Shown: piece by piece, positions 6,265 through 10,283 of the stretch
Numbering within the stretch: the stretch's first letter is position 1
How the letters are laid out: every line of letters begins with the position of its first letter
From: Alphaproteobacteria bacterium UBA6062
GTDB lineage: Bacteria; Pseudomonadota; Alphaproteobacteria; Sneathiellales; Sneathiellaceae
Length of the DNA stretch: 10,283 nucleotides
Reading direction: 5' to 3'
NCBI GenBank assembly: GCA_002428885.1
Contig: DIYE01000190.1
Coordinates: 8,942-19,224, forward strand
Program-made: the position numbers and the translations under genes
Notes under the pieces: model-generated
What the model was told of the DNA's origin: nothing
Database searches by the model: none
Seen by the model: the letters and a program-made list of their open reading frames with translations, nothing else

Positions 6265-9200
6265 GTGATCGGGCCCAATGGAATGGTTGAAAAAATGTCT
6301 CTATTAGATGCATTGAGGGGGAGCCCGGAACAGAGTGAGGGCACTCAACTATCAGAATATAAAGTTACGAGCGAAAACGCGATACAGCTCGGCGGAGAAA
6401 TCAAGCCGCTAATGGCTGAGTTTGAACGTGAAGGAACTGATCTGGTTCTTCGTGAAGACACGGGTGACTATATAGTCGTCAAAGACTACTTTCAGTCTTT
6501 CCCGGCGCCGGATCTTCTAACGGAGGGCGGGGCTAAGCTGGTTGCTGAAACGGTTGCAAGGCTTGCAGGACCCGGCCCTGTTGCACAAGCAGGAAATACC
6601 GCTTCCGATGCGAATGAGGCGATCGGGGAAATAACGTCACTGGCTGGCACAGTAACGGTTCGTCATGCGGACGGTACACGGGATGAACTCGTGGAAGGTT
6701 TTGCCGTTTTTCAGGGAGATGTCCTTGAAACATCAAGTGACGGCAGCTTTACCATCACCTTTGTGGATGACACGAATTTCACCATGGGCCCCGACGGTCG
6801 AGCCATTCTGGATGAGCTGATTTACAATCCCAATGGCAGTAGCTCAAACGGCATGGGAATTTCCCTTCTTCAGGGCGCTTTTTCTTTGGTTAGCGGTAAA
6901 ATAGCCAAGGATGATCCGGAGAGCGTAAACATTAAGACGCCTGTCGGTACAATCGGTATTCGCGGTACCAGCTGGTCTGGTAAAATTCTCCAACAGGGAG
7001 AGCAGTCTGCTTTTACTCTTTTCACAGGCTCCATTCTTGTTAGTAATGAGGGTGGTGAACAGCTCCTGACCCTGCCTAATCAGACGGTTCTGGTCAGCAG
7101 TAATTTCATAGCACCCAGCCCGCCCCAGGTTTTGACGGAAGGGCAGTTACTGGACCTCTATGGCGGTGTTCTCAATCTTATCAACCCCGATTGGTTTAAG
7201 GATGAGGAAGAGGATGATTTTGATCCCAGCAAGATCAATCCTGAGGCCGGTCCGAGAGGGCAAAATAGCGGCGGTGGCGGGGCTGATTTTGCCGAATTTT
7301 CCGGAACCGGAGAAGATGGCGGGCTTGGCATATCGGGTATCCTCGGGCTGTCAGAATTGCTGAACGAGACGGAACTGGAATTTGACGGAAACGGTTTCCT
7401 GAATGAGGAAATTGGAGGAGAAGAACCCGTTGCAGCAGTCCAGGTCATTCCAACCGTTGATCCTGAAACAAGTCTTGTAAACGGGTTCACAATTGAAGTG
7501 GTTTTGGATTCACCAACCGATGTGCCTGTTTCAGTCTTCTATGAGATTATTCCGGTAACGGCTTCAGATGGCTCTGATGGTGGGGATCCGGATTATATGG
7601 ATGAGGGCGGCGGGACGATCACTGTGTTGCCGGGTGAAACCGGAAGCGGTTTTTCCCTGACATTACTCGATGACGATATTATTGAAGATACCGAAACGCT
7701 GATTATTCGGCTTACGGGAGCCGAGAATGCCGTCATCAACCCGGCGGCTTCATCGGCCCTTGTTGTTATTGTTGATGATGATATTGGCGTTGTTTCCATA
7801 CAACCTGTTACATCTCAGGATACCTCTTTCTCTTCATTTGCAGCCCTTGCAGATGTTTCTGCTTTCAGTGAGGCAGACGGAAGCTCCACCGTGGTAACCG
7901 AAGGAGACGGGGATGCAGTTTTTCGCCTGATACTGGATAAGGCCCTGGGACCTGGCGTCGAAGTAAGGGTGGATTACACGGTCGAAGGCGCAGGGGTCGG
8001 CCGTACAGATTTCTCTCCCGGTGAGGTCAGAAGCGCCTTTTTCAACGGCGGAGAGACAGGATTGCTCGCAGGATCCGAGATCGAAATCCGCATTCCAATC
8101 CTTGATAATGATCTTGTGGACCCGTTTTCTGACTTCTCAGTCCGAATTGTCGGCGGCTCCGAGAATATGATTGCGGATGACAGCAACGGACAGGTTGCCG
8201 TCACCGTTGAGGATGACGAAACAGCTGTTATCGCCGGGGACGCTGATGAGGCAGATGTTGCTGAAAGTGGAATACCCGCGACAGCGACAGAGGTTTCACT
8301 TGGATTGGAAGGAGGAAGCGGCGCTTTACAGTCAGCCGTGTTTGATGACGGGCAGCCGTCTTTTGATGCATTGGGTCTGACGTCTGGTGGTGTTCCGGTA
8401 ACACTGACCGGGCTTGGAACGTCAGAGATAGCCGGTTGGGCAGGTGAAGAACAGATTTTCACGGTGAGTTTGTCTCTGAATGGCCAGTATAATGTCACTT
8501 TACTGAAACCGCTTGATCATCTTCAAGAAGGTAGTCCCGTAGATAGTCTCTCGCTGTCCTTCGGTTATGGCGCTGTTGATGTGAATGGGTCCTCCACACA
8601 AGGTACATTGACAGTCAATGTTGATGATGATGTGCCGCAAGCGACGGATGATAATGTGGATGTCCCGATACCGCCTCTTCCATCCTATAATCTGCTTTTT
8701 GTCCTGGATAGTTCCGGGTCAATGAATGCTGGTGAAAGACAGGATGACGGAAGCGTAACGTCAAGGATTGCTATTCTGAAGGAAGCGGTTGTTCGGTTGA
8801 TTTCGGAATATGGTGCACAATCTTCAGAGCTTAAAATCTCAATCATCGATTTCGACAGCAATGCCGAATTCGTCTTCTCCGGATCTTCTGTCCAGAACGC
8901 GATTGATTTTATTGAAAACCCGCAGAACCTGGTTGCCGGCGGCCAAACAAACTATGCGGATGCCTTGGCCGATGACGAGAATGGTGCACGGGGTATTCTG
9001 AACGATCAACTGGCTGACCCTGCTAACCAGAATTTTAAAACCATTACGTATTTTGTCTCTGACGGCCAGCCTTTCCCGCAGAGCAATGGCGTACCAGTAG
9101 ATGAAAACGGGAATGCCTGGCAGGAATTCGTTGATCAAAATGATATCGAAGTTGTCTCCGTCGGTATCGGCAATAATATTGATATAGATGCCCTGAACCT

Positions 9201-10086
9201 TGTGGAAAATGAAGGGGATGTGGCTGTCAATGTGCTAAAAGCGTCTGATTTGGAAGCTTTCCTTGTCAGCACTATCCCGACAGTGAGTACCGGGAGTGTT
9301 GTCCGCGACAGTATCAGCGGCGATGAACTGGGAGCGGACGGTGCGACGGCAACACAGATTATCCTGACCGTAGAGAATGCTTCCGAACTGGATGGTTATG
9401 TCGGGCAGGGCGGGAGTGTTTCAGGTCCGGTTAACAGTATCTATTCTGTTGTTTTTGATATTCCCCAGGATGGTACGGATCTGGATCTCCTTCTCGCCGA
9501 CGGTAGCCATTTCAGGATTGATAAGAATGGTGGCTATACACTCGAAACACCTGCAGGTTCTGGTGTTGGAGAGGAAATACAGCTCGACTACAGGCTAACG
9601 GATGGCGATGGCGATGTCAGCCAGGCAACATTGACTTTTACCTTTGTTGAAGAAACGCAGCCTGAGGTGCTTACATCGGAAACGGTTGGGACAACAAATA
9701 CGGTTTCCGGTACGCCAAGTTCTGAAAACCTGACAGGAACAGAGCAGGCTGACCTGATTGTCGGTGGCGGCGGCAATGATACCCTTGAAGGTGGAGAAGG
9801 GGCTGATACCTTCCGCCTTACAGCCGATGCAGGCAGTGTGACCGATATCCTGGATTTTGATGTCTCATCAGATTTCCTGGATCTGGACGCTCTCTTCGAC
9901 GCGGTAGGTGTGGTGACCGAGGATCGGGAGCAAGGAGAGGGCTGGGAGATGGGAGAGGCTGATGGCCATGCAACTCTGTTTATCACAGGGCTTTCCCAGC
10001 AGGTTTCTTTCCTGAATACGCCGGCGCCGGATGTTTCGGATCTCACAGCGATTGCTGAACGCGTCATTATCGGGGACGAGTCCTGA
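6265..10086 (+). CDS. FecR/VWA/RTX modular adhesin, type I-secreted (LapA/BapA-like)
   Basis: A 1,273-residue acidic secreted protein. Modules: BapA/LapA-type prefix (about 38-79, EIKPLMAEFEREGTDLVL), FecR-like domain (about 123-280, GTVTVRHADG ... TPVGTIGIRGTSW), acidic/Gly-rich linker (about 310-360), two Calx-beta-like domains (about 393-506 and 533-652, with Asp-rich DDD ends), a T1SS/VCBS-type domain (about 665-791), a VWA domain (about 808-1005) with MIDAS residues Asp815-Ser817-Ser819, Thr895 and Asp933, a second T1SS-type domain (about 1010-1130), then a short RTX block GGGGNDTLEGGEGADTF (1167-1183) and a secretion tail. It should leave through a type I system, none of which is in the window, and act in surface attachment. 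Start chosen at GTG 6265, with AGGGA ten bases upstream; ATG 6283, ATG 6295 or GTG 6229 are alternatives. The only Cys in the frame lies before 6265; the mature protein has none, as usual for RTX exports. Confidence 0.88.
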   Translation: MIGPNGMVEKMSLLDALRGSPEQSEGTQLSEYKVTSENAIQLGGEIKPLMAEFEREGTDLVLREDTGDYIVVKDYFQSFPAPDLLTEGGAKLVAETVARLAGPGPVAQAGNTASDANEAIGEITSLAGTVTVRHADGTRDELVEGFAVFQGDVLETSSDGSFTITFVDDTNFTMGPDGRAILDELIYNPNGSSSNGMGISLLQGAFSLVSGKIAKDDPESVNIKTPVGTIGIRGTSWSGKILQQGEQSAFTLFTGSILVSNEGGEQLLTLPNQTVLVSSNFIAPSPPQVLTEGQLLDLYGGVLNLINPDWFKDEEEDDFDPSKINPEAGPRGQNSGGGGADFAEFSGTGEDGGLGISGILGLSELLNETELEFDGNGFLNEEIGGEEPVAAVQVIPTVDPETSLVNGFTIEVVLDSPTDVPVSVFYEIIPVTASDGSDGGDPDYMDEGGGTITVLPGETGSGFSLTLLDDDIIEDTETLIIRLTGAENAVINPAASSALVVIVDDDIGVVSIQPVTSQDTSFSSFAALADVSAFSEADGSSTVVTEGDGDAVFRLILDKALGPGVEVRVDYTVEGAGVGRTDFSPGEVRSAFFNGGETGLLAGSEIEIRIPILDNDLVDPFSDFSVRIVGGSENMIADDSNGQVAVTVEDDETAVIAGDADEADVAESGIPATATEVSLGLEGGSGALQSAVFDDGQPSFDALGLTSGGVPVTLTGLGTSEIAGWAGEEQIFTVSLSLNGQYNVTLLKPLDHLQEGSPVDSLSLSFGYGAVDVNGSSTQGTLTVNVDDDVPQATDDNVDVPIPPLPSYNLLFVLDSSGSMNAGERQDDGSVTSRIAILKEAVVRLISEYGAQSSELKISIIDFDSNAEFVFSGSSVQNAIDFIENPQNLVAGGQTNYADALADDENGARGILNDQLADPANQNFKTITYFVSDGQPFPQSNGVPVDENGNAWQEFVDQNDIEVVSVGIGNNIDIDALNLVENEGDVAVNVLKASDLEAFLVSTIPTVSTGSVVRDSISGDELGADGATATQIILTVENASELDGYVGQGGSVSGPVNSIYSVVFDIPQDGTDLDLLLADGSHFRIDKNGGYTLETPAGSGVGEEIQLDYRLTDGDGDVSQATLTFTFVEETQPEVLTSETVGTTNTVSGTPSSENLTGTEQADLIVGGGGNDTLEGGEGADTFRLTADAGSVTDILDFDVSSDFLDLDALFDAVGVVTEDREQGEGWEMGEADGHATLFITGLSQQVSFLNTPAPDVSDLTAIAERVIIGDES

Positions 10087-10110
10087 TTTTTAATGGATTT
10101 TTCAGTCGTT

Positions 10111-10150
10111 GATACTTAACTTCACCTTATGCGGGTATTGGGGAAGTATC
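10111..10150. repeat. Inverted repeat overlapping the ribosome site of the next gene
   Basis: GATACTT (10111-10117) and AAGTATC (10144-10150) are exact reverse complements with a 26-base loop. The 3' arm overlaps the GGGGAAG ribosome site (10140-10146) of the gene starting at 10157. It is not terminator-like, because no T tract follows. It may be an operator or an RNA structure masking the ribosome site. Confidence 0.3.
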
Positions 10151-10156
10151 GATTTA

Positions 10157-10283
10157 ATGGAAAAGACAACATTCAGGACCATCGCGCGTCGGCCGATCGA
10201 TACGCCGCAGCAGGCGATTAAGGCCTTTTTCGAGATTGTATTAGAAGCGGGGGAAGTTCCTCTGGCTAACCTGCAGCGCGGAG
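10157..10283 (+). CDS. Hypothetical protein, N-terminal fragment running off the window
   Basis: From ATG 10157 a frame stays open for 42 codons to the window edge (MEKTTFRTIARRPIDTPQQA onward). GGGGAAG at 10140-10146, ten bases upstream, is a fair ribosome site. The visible part is soluble, with a basic start and an amphipathic helix (QAIKAFFEIVLEAGEV); no signal peptide or membrane segment. It lies 70 bases downstream of the adhesin on the same strand, with no clear terminator between them, so co-transcription is possible. The fragment is too short to name a family. Confidence 0.55.
   Translation, partial: MEKTTFRTIARRPIDTPQQAIKAFFEIVLEAGEVPLANLQRG

Noticed and set aside
7974..8498. Minus-strand open frame opposite the adhesin (174 codons)
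   Set aside because: Ser/Pro-rich composition is the expected complement of Asp/Gly-rich codons in the adhesin; no start signal or motif supports it.
9763..9813. A CRISPR or long tandem repeat array from the GGTGGCGG-type repetition
   Set aside because: It encodes the RTX nonapeptide GGxGxD repeats of the adhesin; there are no spacer-repeat units.

Overview
The window looks like chromosomal DNA of a free-living, probably marine or aquatic, Gram-negative proteobacterium. An alphaproteobacterium is my best guess. This rests on roughly balanced base composition, a CHASE2-type class III cyclase, and a type I-secreted adhesin with a FecR-like N-terminus. The taxon is inferred from protein style only, because no rRNA or tRNA gene is present.

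Layout. Positions 1-1949 carry two plus-strand genes: the C-terminal part of a subtilisin-like (S8) serine protease, then a 129-residue protein I do not recognise. Positions 1950-2168 are a convergent intergenic region with three consecutive stem-loops, at least two of them terminator-like. Positions 2169-5880 are on the minus strand: a CHASE2 transmembrane adenylate cyclase, followed 76 bases later by an M20 zinc metallopeptidase. The short gap contains two perfect palindromes, one lying on a candidate -10 box. Positions 5881-6264 are a divergent regulatory region with several inverted repeats. Positions 6265-10086 encode a cysteine-free, acidic, modular RTX adhesin of about 1,270 residues: BapA/LapA-type prefix, FecR-like domain, two Calx-beta-like domains, T1SS-type repeats flanking a VWA domain with an intact MIDAS, and an RTX nonapeptide block with a secretion tail. 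After it begins a partial gene that runs off the window.

How the parts may fit. The most suggestive arrangement is the divergent pair of a CHASE2 adenylate cyclase, whose sensor faces the periplasm, and a surface adhesin whose FecR/retention-like N-terminus would also sit at the envelope. A cAMP circuit that reports on or controls adhesin display is an attractive but untested reading. No type I transporter (ABC, membrane fusion or TolC protein), LapG/LapD homologue or cAMP receptor is visible in the window. The protease pair and the M20 peptidase appear to be independent housekeeping or accessory functions.
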